A DNA stretch of 64,000 nucleotides from Salipiger sp. IMCC34102 (GTDB taxonomy: Bacteria; Pseudomonadota; Alphaproteobacteria; Rhodobacterales; Rhodobacteraceae). The stretch's first letter is position 1. Every line of letters starts with the position of its first letter. The notes under the pieces are model-generated. The model ran no database searches and had not been told where the DNA came from. It worked only from the letters and a program-made list of their open reading frames with translations. The stretch covers positions 248,001 to 312,000 of the forward strand of contig NZ_SELQ01000003.1 in assembly GCF_004145405.1 (NCBI RefSeq). The letters run 5' to 3'. Both the position numbers and the translations under genes were made by a program. Below, one piece after another: positions 40,607 to 50,003 of the stretch.

Positions 40607-41076
40607 CACCCTTCGGTCCCCGGTGCGCCCTTGATCCGTCCGCGCAGGTTGGACGTGACCCAGCCGCCGTAGAAGTCCCCGGGTTGCGGAATGACGCGCG
40701 CGTCGCCCACGAAACAGGCCTCCATCCGGCCCGCGTAGAAGGCAAGGGTTCCGGCGATGTCCGCGAACGCGGGCGAGGGGGCGTCGTAGCTCCAGGCGGC
40801 ACGGCGCGCGGACGTGCCGCCCGAGGTCACGTCGAAGTAGCGCGCGCGGCCTTTCCATTCGCAGAAACTGCCCCCCGCAACCGGGGTCAGCCGGGCCGCG
40901 ACATCCTCGCGCGGAATATAGTAGGTCGGCGCGTGATGGGTTTCGAGCACGCGCAGCCCCCGGGTCGTGTCGGCCACGACGGCCCCGCCGAGGCGCACGA
41001 GGAGCCGCTGCGGCACCTGCTCGAGCCGCGGTGGGCGAGGGTAATCCTGGACGGTTTCGACGGGAAGTTCGCGCAT
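40603..41076 (-). CDS. DUF427 domain protein
   Basis: 157 residues with the DUF427 pattern: VVADTTRGLRVLETHHAPTY, IPREDV, FCEWKGRARYFDV, AWSYDAP and FYAGRMEACFVGD. The fold is small and beta-rich with no proven activity. Coupled to the ABC1 kinase gene by a GTGA overlap. The ATG before RELPVE is the only start consistent with the family. Confidence 0.9.
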   Translation of the reverse strand: MRELPVETVQDYPRPPRLEQVPQRLLVRLGGAVVADTTRGLRVLETHHAPTYYIPREDVAARLTPVAGGSFCEWKGRARYFDVTSGGTSARRAAWSYDAPSPAFADIAGTLAFYAGRMEACFVGDARVIPQPGDFYGGWVTSNLRGRIKGAPGTEGW

Positions 41077-41347
41077 GGCCTTCAGATAGGTCCCCGGCCG
41101 CCTCCGACAAAGGGACGGATGCGCGCAGGGGCGGGGAGATCCAAGGGGGCGGTCGCCGCTCGAGCACGCAACTCGATCCCGTTCGCCCGGAAGGTCGAGA
41201 AACGCGACGAGGATCGTCGTTCGAGTGAAGTTCGGCCCGATCCCTAGGGCGATGCACCTGCCGGCCCAAACCCGCATCATGACACCGTCAAAGCGAAGGT
41301 GAACCGCACGGGGCGGATGACGTACAAACCAAGCTGGGGAGGGCGGA

Positions 41348-41422
41348 TGGTGCTGTGAGAGAGGATTGAACTCTCGACCTCACCCTTACCAAGGGTGTGC
41401 TCTACCACTGAGCTACCACAGC
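41348..41422 (-). tRNA. tRNA-Thr (anticodon GGT)
   Basis: 75 bases on the minus strand including an encoded CCA. The acceptor pairs GCTGTGG with TCACAGC, the D-loop has AGTGGTAGA, the anticodon loop is TTGGTAA (GGT), and the T-arm carries GTTCAATCC. Cloverleaf is complete. Confidence 0.95.
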
Positions 41423-41507
41423 ATCCGTGGGCGGGGAATTAGCGAAAGCTGCGACGGCGTGCAAGCCCCGACTGGACGGTTTTTCGCAAGCGCGGTAGAA
41501 CCGGTCC

Positions 41508-41654
41508 GTGAGCGACAGAACCGACAAACCGAAGCGTCCCGCAGCCCCCGAAAGACGGGAGGACCGCCTGAAGGCGGCGCTGAAGGCCAACATGGCCAAG
41601 CGCAAGGCCCAGGCGCGGGCGCGGGCGGAAAAGCCACGGGACGACGATCGGTAG
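41508..41654 (+). CDS. Small basic protein upstream of murA
   Basis: 48 residues from a GTG start: very basic and Ala/Arg/Lys-rich, including ERREDRLKAALKANMAKRKA. I recall a similar small protein ahead of murA in other Rhodobacterales, which suggests it is real, but no function is known. It starts 86 bases from the tRNA-Thr gene. A start-site check by comparison would be decisive. Confidence 0.6.
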   Translation: MSDRTDKPKRPAAPERREDRLKAALKANMAKRKAQARARAEKPRDDDR

Positions 41655-41726
41655 GGACGCTTGCTGGACGAAGGGCGCGCGGCGGGCTAGCAGGGTATCC
41701 GCAGGCAGCAAGAATAGGGCAGCACC

Positions 41727-42995
41727 ATGGATTCCATCATCGTGTCGGGCGGCACGCCGTTGAACGGGGATATTCCGATCGCGGGTGCCAAGAACGCGGC
41801 ACTTGCCCTGATGCCCGCGACCCTGCTCTCGGGCGCGCCGCTGACGCTGACCAACGTGCCGCGCCTGTCGGACATCAAGACGATGACGGCCTTGCTGGAA
41901 TCGCTTGGGGTCGAGGTGACCTCGATGCAGGGCGGCAAGGTGCAGGTGCTGTCGAGCCACGCGATGACCTCGACCCGCGCCGACTACGAGATCGTGCGCA
42001 AGATGCGCGCCTCGAACCTGGTACTGGGACCGCTTCTGGCGCGGCACCACGAGGCGATCGTCTCTTTGCCCGGTGGCTGCGCCATCGGGGCGCGGCCGAT
42101 GGATATCCATATCGATGCGCTGGAACTGATGGGCGCGCAGATCGAATTGCGCGACGGCTATTTGCACGCTGTGGCGCCGGGCGGCCTGAAGGGCGCGCGG
42201 GTGCCGCTGCGCTTCGCCTCCGTCGGTGCGACCGAGAACGTGGCTATGGCCGCCACGCTGGCGAAGGGCACCACCGTGATCGAGAACGCCGCCCGCGAGC
42301 CGGAGATCGTGGACCTCGTCCGTTGCCTGCGCGCGATGGGGGCGCAGATCGAGGGGGAGGGGACCTCGACCATCGAGATCCAGGGCGTCGAGGCGCTGGG
42401 CGCTGCAACCCATCCCGTGGTGACCGACCGAATCGAGTTGGGCACCTACATGCTGGCCCCCGTCTTCTGCGGCGGAGAGGTGACCTGTCTGGGCGGCACG
42501 CTGGATCTCGTCACCTCCTTCGTCGAGAAGCTGGACGCCGCCGGCGTCGACGTCTCGGAAAGCGATCGCGGATTGACGGTGAAGCTGCGCGGCGACCGGC
42601 CCCGGGCGGTCGATGTCGTGACCGAACCGTTTCCGGGATTTCCCACCGATCTGCAGGCGCAGATGATGGCGATGCTCTGCCTCGCCGACGGGACCAGCAA
42701 GCTGGAGGAACGGATCTTCGAGAACCGCTTCATGCACGCTCCGGAACTCGTGCGCATGGGTGCAAACATCGAGGTTCAGGGCGGCCAGGCGACGGTGCAC
42801 GGGGTGGCGCGTCTGAAAGGCGCGCCGGTGATGGCCACGGACCTGCGCGCGAGTGTGTCGCTGATACTTGCAGGCCTCGCCGCCGAGGGGGAAACGCGGG
42901 TGAACCGGGTCTACCACCTTGATCGCGGGTATGAGCACGTGGAAGACAAGTTGAGCGCCGTGGGCGCACGGATCGAACGGGTACAGGAACGATGA
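41727..42995 (+). CDS. murA: UDP-N-acetylglucosamine 1-carboxyvinyltransferase
   Basis: 422 residues. MurA transfers enolpyruvate from PEP to UDP-GlcNAc, the first committed step of peptidoglycan synthesis. The catalytic Cys lies in [12 protein letters not shown]; other blocks are [25 protein letters not shown] and [11 protein letters not shown]. The presence of Cys suggests fosfomycin sensitivity. It overlaps the DUF2948 gene by ATGA. Confidence 0.98.
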   Translation: MDSIIVSGGTPLNGDIPIAGAKNAALALMPATLLSGAPLTLTNVPRLSDIKTMTALLESLGVEVTSMQGGKVQVLSSHAMTSTRADYEIVRKMRASNLVLGPLLARHHEAIVSLPGGCAIGARPMDIHIDALELMGAQIELRDGYLHAVAPGGLKGARVPLRFASVGATENVAMAATLAKGTTVIENAAREPEIVDLVRCLRAMGAQIEGEGTSTIEIQGVEALGAATHPVVTDRIELGTYMLAPVFCGGEVTCLGGTLDLVTSFVEKLDAAGVDVSESDRGLTVKLRGDRPRAVDVVTEPFPGFPTDLQAQMMAMLCLADGTSKLEERIFENRFMHAPELVRMGANIEVQGGQATVHGVARLKGAPVMATDLRASVSLILAGLAAEGETRVNRVYHLDRGYEHVEDKLSAVGARIERVQER

Positions 42996-43456
42996 CGGAC
43001 GCGCGGTTCGAAGACGGGGTCGACAAGCCCCTTCGCCTGATGGCTTGGGACGCGGAGGATCTGCAGGTGCTGGCCTCTTTGGCGCAGGACGCGGTCTTCC
43101 TGGCCTCCGACACCCGGTGGAACGCGAGCGACCGGCATTTCGCGGTCCTCCTCAACCGGGTCCGCTGGGAAGAGACGGCACCGCAGGGCACGCCCGAACG
43201 GGTGCGCGCCGTGCTGCTGATCGAGGACGTGACGGGCGTGCGGTCCCAGGGCGTGCAGAAGGGCGATCCCGACACCGTCCTATCGCTCCTGGACATCACC
43301 TTCGAGCCCGGCCCCGACGGGACCGGCGAGGTGGTGCTGACCCTGGCGGGCGACGGCCTGATCTCCTGCGCGGTGGAGACGCTGGGCGTGCGGCTGAAGG
43401 ACGTGACGCAGCCCTATGGCGCGGTCTCGGGCCGGCGTCCCTCGCACCCGGACTGA
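42992..43456 (+). CDS. DUF2948 family protein
   Basis: 154 residues with the DUF2948 pattern: [19 protein letters not shown], the [11 protein letters not shown] block, and a C-terminal [15 protein letters not shown]-like stretch. The family sits between murA and hisD in alphaproteobacteria, as here, and has no assigned function. Coupled to murA. Confidence 0.88.
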   Translation: MTDARFEDGVDKPLRLMAWDAEDLQVLASLAQDAVFLASDTRWNASDRHFAVLLNRVRWEETAPQGTPERVRAVLLIEDVTGVRSQGVQKGDPDTVLSLLDITFEPGPDGTGEVVLTLAGDGLISCAVETLGVRLKDVTQPYGAVSGRRPSHPD

Positions 43457-43528
43457 ACCAGCGGAGCGACTGCGCCGCGCGACATTTTTCGTCCGCCCCT
43501 GGCTGGCGGCAAGGCGATGGAGGGCGCG

Positions 43529-44830
43529 ATGCCCGTTTTTCTGAACTACGATGACGCGGATTTCGAAGCGCGCTTCGCGGACCTGCTGGCCGCCAAGCGC
43601 GAGGATGCGCCGGACGTGGACGACGCCGCAGCCGCGATCATCGCGCGGGTCAGGGCCGAGGGCGATGCGGCGCTCATCGCGCTGACCCAGCAATACGACC
43701 GGCTTGCCCTCACCCCCGACACCTTGCGGATCGCTGTGGAAGAGATCGACGCGGCCTGTGCGCAGATCGACGCGGAGGACCGTGCGGCGCTCGAACTGGC
43801 CGCGAGCCGTATCTGGGCCTATCACGAACGGCAACTGCCGGGCGATGCCCGGTGGGAGGACGACACCGGGGCAACCTTGGGCTGGCGCTGGACGCCGGTG
43901 TCCTCGGCGGGTCTCTACGTGCCGGGGGGGACGGCGAGCTATCCGTCCTCGGTCCTGATGAACGCCGTGCCCGCAAAGGTGGCGGGGGTCGGGCGGCTGG
44001 CGATGGTCGTGCCCACGCCCGACGGCGTGCTCAACCCGTTGGTCCTGGCCGCCGCGCGGATCGCGGGCGTGGACGAGATCTACCGGATCGGTGGCGCCCA
44101 GGCCATCGCGGCCCTGGCCTACGGGACCGAAAGCATCGCCCCGGTCGACAAGATCACCGGCCCGGGCAACGCCTATGTCGCGGCCGCCAAGCGGCGCGTC
44201 TTCGGCAAGGTGGGCATCGACATGATCGCAGGCCCGTCCGAGATCCTGGTGATCGCCGATGCCGACAACGATCCGGACTGGATCGCGCTGGACCTGATGT
44301 CCCAGGCCGAGCACGACCGCAGCGCTCAGTCGATCCTGATCACCACCGACGCGGCCTTCGGTCAGGCGGTCGCGAAAGCCGTCGATGCGCGCCTCGAAAC
44401 GCTGGACCGGCGGGACATCGCGGGCGACAGCTGGCGCGATTTCGGTGCGGTCATCACGGTGCCCGACCTTGACGTGGCGGTGGCGCTGTCGGACCGGATC
44501 GCGCCGGAGCACCTGGAGCTTTGCGTGGCAAAGGCTGAGTCGCTGTCGGACCGTATCACCCATGCCGGTGCCATCTTCATCGGCGGCTGGACGCCGGAGG
44601 CGATCGGCGATTACGTTGGTGGCCCTAACCATGTGCTGCCGACCGCGCGGTCGGCGCGCTTTTCCAGCGGGCTGTCGGTCATGGATTTCCTCAAGCGCAC
44701 GACGCTCGCCCGGATGACGCCCGCCGCCTTGCGCGCGGTGGGCCCTGCCGCGGCGCGCCTCGCGGCGTCCGAAAGCCTCGAGGCGCATGGGCTGAGCGTT
44801 CTGGCGCGTCTCGATCGGTTGAACGAATGA
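43529..44830 (+). CDS. hisD: Histidinol dehydrogenase
   Basis: 433 residues. It oxidises histidinol to histidine in two NAD-dependent steps. Blocks: VPGGTASYPSSVLMNAVPAK, ITGPGNAYVAAAKRRVFG, IDMIAGPSEILVIAD, MSQAEHDRSAQSILIT (catalytic/zinc residues) and PEHLELC. The ATG after GGAGGG is chosen over one four codons upstream. It overlaps the UPF0262 gene. Confidence 0.97.
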   Translation: MPVFLNYDDADFEARFADLLAAKREDAPDVDDAAAAIIARVRAEGDAALIALTQQYDRLALTPDTLRIAVEEIDAACAQIDAEDRAALELAASRIWAYHERQLPGDARWEDDTGATLGWRWTPVSSAGLYVPGGTASYPSSVLMNAVPAKVAGVGRLAMVVPTPDGVLNPLVLAAARIAGVDEIYRIGGAQAIAALAYGTESIAPVDKITGPGNAYVAAAKRRVFGKVGIDMIAGPSEILVIADADNDPDWIALDLMSQAEHDRSAQSILITTDAAFGQAVAKAVDARLETLDRRDIAGDSWRDFGAVITVPDLDVAVALSDRIAPEHLELCVAKAESLSDRITHAGAIFIGGWTPEAIGDYVGGPNHVLPTARSARFSSGLSVMDFLKRTTLARMTPAALRAVGPAAARLAASESLEAHGLSVLARLDRLNE

Positions 44831-45306
44831 GCCGCATCGCGGACATCAAGCTCGACGACCGGGGCCTTCCGCCGCCCACGGCGGAGATCGAGCAGGAGCG
44901 CCGCGTCGCGATCTTCGATCTGCTGGAGGACAACAGTTTCACGCTGCCCCCCCGCGACGGGCGCGACGTGCCGCCCGGTCCTTATGCGCTGGCGCTGTCG
45001 ATCCGCGAGCGTCGCCTCGTCTTCGACGTGACCGACCCCGAACAGGGGGAGGCCGCGTCGTTCCATTTGTCGCTGGGGCCGTTCAGGCAGGTCGTGAAGG
45101 ACTACTTCCAGATCTGCGAAAGCTACTTCACCGCCGTGAAGACCGCCGCACCTAGTCAGATCGAGACCATCGACATGGCCCGGCGCGGGATCCACAACGA
45201 AGGCGCGCGTGTGCTGCGCGAACGCCTGGACGGCAAGGCGGAGGTCGATATCGACACCGCCCGGCGGCTCTTTACCCTGATCTGCGTGCTGCATTTTGGT
45301 GGATGA
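44827..45306 (+). CDS. UPF0262 family protein
   Basis: 159 residues: IADIKLDDRGLPPPT, VAIFDLLEDNSF and PFRQVVKDYFQICESYF, matching UPF0262. The family follows hisD in alphaproteobacteria. Function is unknown. It starts in an ATGA overlap with hisD and its end overlaps the phosphatase start. Confidence 0.93.
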   Translation: MSRIADIKLDDRGLPPPTAEIEQERRVAIFDLLEDNSFTLPPRDGRDVPPGPYALALSIRERRLVFDVTDPEQGEAASFHLSLGPFRQVVKDYFQICESYFTAVKTAAPSQIETIDMARRGIHNEGARVLRERLDGKAEVDIDTARRLFTLICVLHFGG

Positions 45307-45772
45307 GCCGACCCCGGCGGCCTTGCCGCAGTCGGTTCTGTTCTGCTGCGATCACAACGCGGTGCGCTCCCCGATGGCCGAGGGGATCATGAAGAAGCTC
45401 TACGGCACGCGAACTTACGTCCAGTCGGTCGGTGTCAACAACGACATGGAGATCGACGGCTTCGCCATCGCGGTCTGCGCGGAAATCGGGGTCGAGTTGC
45501 ACCGCCACCGGTCCCGCAGTTTCGACGAGATGGAACAATGGGGCGACGACCTGTCGTCCTTCGATCTGGTGCTTGCGCTGTCGCCGGCCAGTCAGCGCCG
45601 GGCGCTGGACCTGACGCAGTTCTATCACCTCGATGTCGAGTACTGGCCACTTCTGGATCCGACCGGCATGGCGGACGCGCGCGAGACCAAGTTGCAGCTC
45701 TACCGCCAGACCCGCGACCAGATCGTGGCCCGCCTGACAGAGCGGTTCGGCCCTCCGAAAGATGCGCAGTAG
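45299..45772 (+). CDS. Low-molecular-weight protein-tyrosine-phosphatase-like protein
   Basis: 157 residues. The P-loop LFCCDHNAVRSPMAEG keeps the CX5R-S of low-molecular-weight phosphatases, though CDHNAVR replaces the usual CXGNXCR, and a DPTG block replaces the DPY motif. That loss of the Tyr suggests a non-standard substrate or arsenate-reductase-like use. Start is a GTG inside the UPF0262 gene (a TTG one codon upstream is possible). Confidence 0.88.
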   Translation: MDEPTPAALPQSVLFCCDHNAVRSPMAEGIMKKLYGTRTYVQSVGVNNDMEIDGFAIAVCAEIGVELHRHRSRSFDEMEQWGDDLSSFDLVLALSPASQRRALDLTQFYHLDVEYWPLLDPTGMADARETKLQLYRQTRDQIVARLTERFGPPKDAQ

Positions 45773-45874
45773 GCCGCAATCAAGCTTCGCAGGAACCTGA
45801 AGGGCAGGCCTCTTCCCCTCATGCGGTTCGCATCTGCCTAAACTCGCACGCGCTTTTGCGACCGGACGCGCAAA

Positions 45875-45903
45875 GAAAAACGGCCGCCCCGAGGGGCGGC
45901 CGT
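45875..45903 (-). terminator. Intrinsic terminator of the PRC-barrel gene
   Basis: An 11-base-pair perfect GC stem (ACGGCCGCCCC and complement) with a two-base loop, followed on the minus strand by TTTTTC. It lies just past the PRC-barrel gene stop. Confidence 0.88.
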
Positions 45904-45926
45904 CCTGTCCGAAACAAGGTCAGGAA

Positions 45927-47531
45927 TTATTCCTGGTATTCGGGCATGTTCTGCAGGCGATCTTCGGTCTCGTCGACGAAGACGCGGATGCTGTCGTTCT
46001 CATCCGCAAGGATGGTCAGCTGGTCCATCGGAACTTCGACCGCGTGCTCGCCCAAGCCGAGGAAACCACCGACGCGCAGCACCAGGCTGCTGACGCGGGC
46101 GTCGTCACCGATCAGGACGGAGCCGACTTCGCCGATCTCGTCACCGCTGGTACCGTAGATCGGAGCGTTTTCCAGCATCTCGGCGCTCAGCATGTTCATC
46201 GGAGCGGGGGAGTAGCCTTCCATCTCGATGGCCGGGCCGTTGAGGCCGGCACCGTCCGTCGCCATGGCGGTCTCGGCTTCGTTCATCTCCTGATCGACTT
46301 CGGCAGCGGCTTCATCCGTTGCGGCGTCGACTTCGGCAGCAGCCTCGTCCGTGGCGGCATCGACTTCGGCAGCCGTTTCTTCGGCTTCCTGCTCGACTTC
46401 GTCACCGGCGTTCTCAAGTGCCGTTTCGGCATCCGTCTCGGTGTCGGCCATCGCCTCGTCACCTTCGGCCATCGCGCCGTCTTCCATCATGGCCTCGTCG
46501 TCCATCATGGCTTCGTCGCTCTCGTCCATCGCGGGCTGAGCGGTGTCGTCACCCTCGGCTTCGCTGTCGGAGGCTGCGTTGATCGTCACGGTGGGCTCAC
46601 CGGTCTGGACCATCTCGACGGTGGCTTCGCCCGACTGCTCGACCATGACCTGGGGCTCGGCGGCCTCGAACGTCACGGTGGGCTCGGAACGGTTGATGAC
46701 CGGCTCGCGTGCTTCGCCGTCCTGGATGACGACATTCGGCTCGGAGCTCGTCACGTTGACCGTGGTGTCGCTCAGCTCGGCGGCTTCACCGGTTTCGCCC
46801 GCGGCAATGGTCTCGCCGGTCGCGCGGTCGGTCACCTGCGTCGTGGTGTCGGCGCCTTCCTCGACTTCCTGCAGTTCAAGCGCCACGATGGGAGCGGCCT
46901 GCATGACCGACACGGTGGGCTCGGCCTGGCGAACTTCGACGGTCGGCTGGCTGGAGGCCACGTCGACACCCGGCTCGGGCATGGTGATGATGATCTCGGG
47001 GGCCGGCTGCTCGATGCGGATCGTGGGCTGCGTCATCATGACGGTCACGTTCGCGGGCTGCTGGCGGACGACGATCTCGGCCTGGCCTTCGTTCACGGTC
47101 ACTTCGGGCTGGTCGTTGGAAACGGTCACTTCCGTCTCGCCTTCCTGCAGGTCGACTTCGGCCGGCTGGCGGTCGAGGTATACGAGACCTTGCACGGTGA
47201 TCTGGTCTTCAAGATCGACGGTCAGGCTTTCGGTGTCTTCAAGCGTCGCTTCTTCGGTTTCGCTTTCGACGGCCGTTCCGTTGTCGGTTTCGGTCTCGCT
47301 CTCGCTCTCGACAGCTTCGACGGCAACCAGCTCGACGTCACAGGCGGCGGCATCGTCGGCGTCGATGACGGCCTGGATGCGCTCGGGATCGTCGAACATC
47401 TCGGTGTCGCCGCTTTCGATCAGGGCTTCGAGCTGCTGGCAGGATTCGGTGGTGGCCTGCGCGGAAGCGGCGGTGGCCATCGGGACACAAAGGGCTGTGG
47501 TCAGCATCAGCCGGGTCAGGGTCGGTGTCAT
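45927..47531 (-). CDS. Exported repetitive protein with C-terminal PRC barrel
   Basis: 534 residues. A Sec signal (LMLTTALCVPMATAASA) is followed by an acidic stretch, a beta-rich region of short Val/Thr repeats (QPTVEVRQ, EPTVSVMQ, QPEVTVNE, EPNVVIQDG), an acidic Ala/Glu-rich segment with repeated AAAEVDAATDE units (about residues 385–435), and a PRC-barrel domain in the last ~85 residues (YGTSGDEIGEVGSVLIGDD). PRC barrels often mediate protein contacts. It interrupts the usual phosphatase–infA neighbourhood on the opposite strand and has its own terminator. Confidence 0.85.
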   Translation of the reverse strand: MTPTLTRLMLTTALCVPMATAASAQATTESCQQLEALIESGDTEMFDDPERIQAVIDADDAAACDVELVAVEAVESESETETDNGTAVESETEEATLEDTESLTVDLEDQITVQGLVYLDRQPAEVDLQEGETEVTVSNDQPEVTVNEGQAEIVVRQQPANVTVMMTQPTIRIEQPAPEIIITMPEPGVDVASSQPTVEVRQAEPTVSVMQAAPIVALELQEVEEGADTTTQVTDRATGETIAAGETGEAAELSDTTVNVTSSEPNVVIQDGEAREPVINRSEPTVTFEAAEPQVMVEQSGEATVEMVQTGEPTVTINAASDSEAEGDDTAQPAMDESDEAMMDDEAMMEDGAMAEGDEAMADTETDAETALENAGDEVEQEAEETAAEVDAATDEAAAEVDAATDEAAAEVDQEMNEAETAMATDGAGLNGPAIEMEGYSPAPMNMLSAEMLENAPIYGTSGDEIGEVGSVLIGDDARVSSLVLRVGGFLGLGEHAVEVPMDQLTILADENDSIRVFVDETEDRLQNMPEYQE

Positions 47532-47787
47532 GTGGTCGTCTCCTTGGGTGTCGGTTACGACAAGAGAACGAGGCCGCGGTGACAGCGTTCCACGTAAAAT
47601 CGCGTTTCCGTGATTAACTAAAACCACTTTAAGTTGCGACACCTCGACGCGACCGGGAACCGATTGCCGCACCATCGCGGAACGCCTCCCTTGCGCTTGC
47701 GGGCATTGCCCCTTGAAAACCGTGGCGTTCGGGCGCATTTAGACGCCGGTGCCGCAACGGGGCATCTGACAGTATACAGGAGACCAC

Positions 47788-48006
47788 ATGGCCAAGGATG
47801 AACTTCTCGAATTTCCGGGCGTCGTGAAGGAACTGCTGCCGAATGCGACATTCCGGGTCGAGTTGGAAAACGGCCATGAGATCATCGCGCATACGGCAGG
47901 CAAGATGCGCAAGAACCGCATCCGGGTCCTCGCGGGCGACAAGGTACAGGTCGAGATGACCCCCTACGATCTGACCAAGGGCCGGATCAATTACCGCTTC
48001 AAGTAA
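47788..48006 (+). CDS. infA: Translation initiation factor IF-1
   Basis: 72 residues, complete S1-type OB fold: [38 protein letters not shown], and [16 protein letters not shown]-1 binds the 30S A site during initiation. Preceded by AGGAGA. It starts a maf–RNase–yacG run. Confidence 0.98.
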   Translation: MAKDELLEFPGVVKELLPNATFRVELENGHEIIAHTAGKMRKNRIRVLAGDKVQVEMTPYDLTKGRINYRFK

Positions 48007-48015
48007 GGTCTGCGC

Positions 48016-48603
48016 ATGACCGCGCGGCCCAGGCTGATCCTCGGCTCCGGTTCGCCCCGGCGGTTGAAGCTTTTGGCGCAGATCGGCGTCGTTCCGGATG
48101 ACGTGGCCCCTCCCGACATCGACGAAAGCCCCGCGAAGGGCGAGCTTCCGCGCGACTACGTCAAGCGGATCGCGCGCGCCAAGGCGCAGGCTGTCGCGGG
48201 CGGCGACGCGGTGGTGCTGTGCGCCGACACCACGGTGGCCGCCGGTCGCCGGATCTTGGGCAAACCCGAAAACGAGGAGGAGGCGCGCGCCTTCCTCGCG
48301 CTCCTGTCGGGGCGCAGGCATTCGGTCATCACCGCCGTCGCCGTGACACGGGGCGAAAGGATCTGGACCCGCGACGTGCTGACGGCCGTGAAGCTCAAGC
48401 GCCTCACCGAGGCCGAGGTCGACGCCTATATCGCCAGCGACGATTGGCGCGGCAAGGCCGGCGGCTACGCGATCCAGGGCCCCGCCGCCGCCTTCGTGCC
48501 CTGGATCAACGGAAGCTACACCGCCGTGGTCGGATTGCCGCTCGCCGAAACCGCGACCTTGTTGCAGGCGGCAGGCTATCCCCTGACGGGAGGTTCGGCA
48601 TGA
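48016..48603 (+). CDS. maf: Maf-family nucleotide pyrophosphatase
   Basis: 195 residues: [23 protein letters not shown], the [15 protein letters not shown] block and [11 protein letters not shown]. Maf proteins hydrolyse non-canonical or canonical nucleoside triphosphates. The gene starts nine bases after infA and overlaps the RNase gene by ATGA. Confidence 0.95.
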   Translation: MTARPRLILGSGSPRRLKLLAQIGVVPDDVAPPDIDESPAKGELPRDYVKRIARAKAQAVAGGDAVVLCADTTVAAGRRILGKPENEEEARAFLALLSGRRHSVITAVAVTRGERIWTRDVLTAVKLKRLTEAEVDAYIASDDWRGKAGGYAIQGPAAAFVPWINGSYTAVVGLPLAETATLLQAAGYPLTGGSA

Positions 48604-49616
48604 AGGGGCGCACCATCGTCCTCGATCACCTGAACGGGATCGAAGCCGCTGCCTTCCTGGTGGACGGGCATCTCGACGATCTTCTGGTGGACACCGATGC
48701 GCCGCGTCCCGGTGCCATCTTTCGCGGGATCTGCGATCGCCCCTTGAAAGGGCAGGGCGGGATGATGCTGCGTCTGCCCGAGGGCGAGACGGCGTTCCTG
48801 CGGCAAGGGCGCGGCCTGCGCCCCGGTCAGCCGCTTCTCGTGCAGGTGACCGGCTATGCCGAGGACGGCAAGGCGATCCCGGTCACCGACCGCGTGTTGT
48901 TCAAAAGCCGCTACGCCATCGTCACGCCGGGCAAACCCGGCGTGAACGTCAGCCGCCAGATCGCCGACGACGAAGAACGGGATCGGCTGAAGGTTCTGGC
49001 CTTGGAGACCTTCGACAGCGACATGGGCCTCATCCTGCGCTCCGCCTGCGAAGGCGCCCCAGAGGAAGAGGTTGCGGAGGATATCACCGCGATGCTGGAC
49101 CTTGCGCTGGCGGTGCTGGCCGATGCCGAGGGCCGCGAACCCGAAGCCCTGACCGAGGGCGACGGACCCCATGCGCTCGCCTGGCGGGACTGGACCGTCC
49201 CGGCTGAGGTCGTCACGCGCCCGGGCGCCTTCGCGGATCTGGGCGTGATCGACCAGATCGAGGGGCTCGCTTCCCCCCGCGTGGCGCTCGATGGCGGTTC
49301 CATGTTCGTCGAACCGACACGTGCGCTGGTGGCGGTCGACGTGAATACTGGCGGCGACACCTCTCCGGCGGCCGCGCTGAAGGCAAACCTAGCCGCCGCA
49401 CGGCTTTTGCCGCGGGCCTTGCGCCTGCGCGGCCTCGGCGGTCAGATCGCCGTCGATTTCGCGCCCATGTCCAAGGCCCACCGCCGTCAGGTGGAGCAAT
49501 CCCTGCGCGCGGCCTTCCGGGCCGACTCGGTCGAGACCTCTCTCGTGGGCTGGACCACCATGGGCCTGTTCGAATTGCAAAGAAAACGCGAGCGGCTGCC
49601 GCTGGGGGTGTCATGA
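48600..49616 (+). CDS. RNase E/G-family endoribonuclease (short form)
   Basis: 338 residues, much shorter than E. coli RNase G (489). The catalytic acidic motifs are present in [11 protein letters not shown] and IAVDFAPM, with a C-terminal [10 protein letters not shown] block. The N-terminal ~120 residues ([15 protein letters not shown] and [15 protein letters not shown]) appear S1-like. It lacks the zinc-link CxxC and the long scaffold of RNase E. It is the typical companion of maf and yacG in Rhodobacterales. Confidence 0.92.
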   Translation: MKGRTIVLDHLNGIEAAAFLVDGHLDDLLVDTDAPRPGAIFRGICDRPLKGQGGMMLRLPEGETAFLRQGRGLRPGQPLLVQVTGYAEDGKAIPVTDRVLFKSRYAIVTPGKPGVNVSRQIADDEERDRLKVLALETFDSDMGLILRSACEGAPEEEVAEDITAMLDLALAVLADAEGREPEALTEGDGPHALAWRDWTVPAEVVTRPGAFADLGVIDQIEGLASPRVALDGGSMFVEPTRALVAVDVNTGGDTSPAAALKANLAAARLLPRALRLRGLGGQIAVDFAPMSKAHRRQVEQSLRAAFRADSVETSLVGWTTMGLFELQRKRERLPLGVS

Positions 49617-49798
49617 GCTGTCCGATTTGCGACCGCGAGACCGACCCGAAGTTCCGCCCCTTCTGTTCCAAGCGCTGTGCGGACATCGACCTTGCCCGCT
49701 GGCTGAGCGGGTCCTACGCGATCCCCGCGGGCGTCGAGGAACAGGGCGACGACGATCCCGTGGAAGGGTTTGGCGAAGGGTCGGAAAAACCTCACTGA
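49613..49798 (+). CDS. yacG: DNA gyrase inhibitor YacG (DUF329)
   Basis: 61 residues with the four-Cys zinc site: CPICD, then FCSKRCADIDLARWL. YacG binds GyrB and blocks DNA binding in E. coli. The ATG overlaps the RNase stop. It ends ~80 bases before tRNA-Phe. Confidence 0.93.
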   Translation: MSCPICDRETDPKFRPFCSKRCADIDLARWLSGSYAIPAGVEEQGDDDPVEGFGEGSEKPH

Positions 49799-49876
49799 TC
49801 GGGTCGGAATGGCTCTGGACACCCCTGGTGTCATTGCCTAGAACGCCGCTACCCGACGGATGCGTCCGTCCCCGGT

Positions 49877-49951
49877 GCCTGGGTAGCTCAGGGGTAGAGC
49901 AGTGGATTGAAAATCCTCGTGTCGGCAGTTCGATTCTGCCCCCGGGCACCA
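49877..49951 (+). tRNA. tRNA-Phe (anticodon GAA), integration target
   Basis: 75 bases with encoded CCA. Acceptor GCCTGGG pairs with CCCGGGC (one G·T), anticodon loop TTGAAAA (GAA), T-arm GTTCGATTC. The 3' portion is duplicated at the right end of the island, so insertion kept the tRNA intact. Confidence 0.96.
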
Positions 49952-49953
49952 TT
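49904..49953 (+). repeat. attL: 50-bp direct repeat in the tRNA-Phe 3' end
   Basis: Starts in the anticodon arm and runs two bases past the CCA. An identical copy lies 9.77 kb downstream. This is the left attachment site of the element. Confidence 0.92.
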
Positions 49954-50003
49954 CAAGCGATTGTTATTGCTAGAGCTTTCCATATCTCTACTGGATAGTC
50001 TCC

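Noticed and set aside
46044-47582. A Gly/His-rich plus-strand open frame
   Set aside because: Mirror image of the repetitive PRC-barrel gene, which has a signal peptide, terminator and domain.
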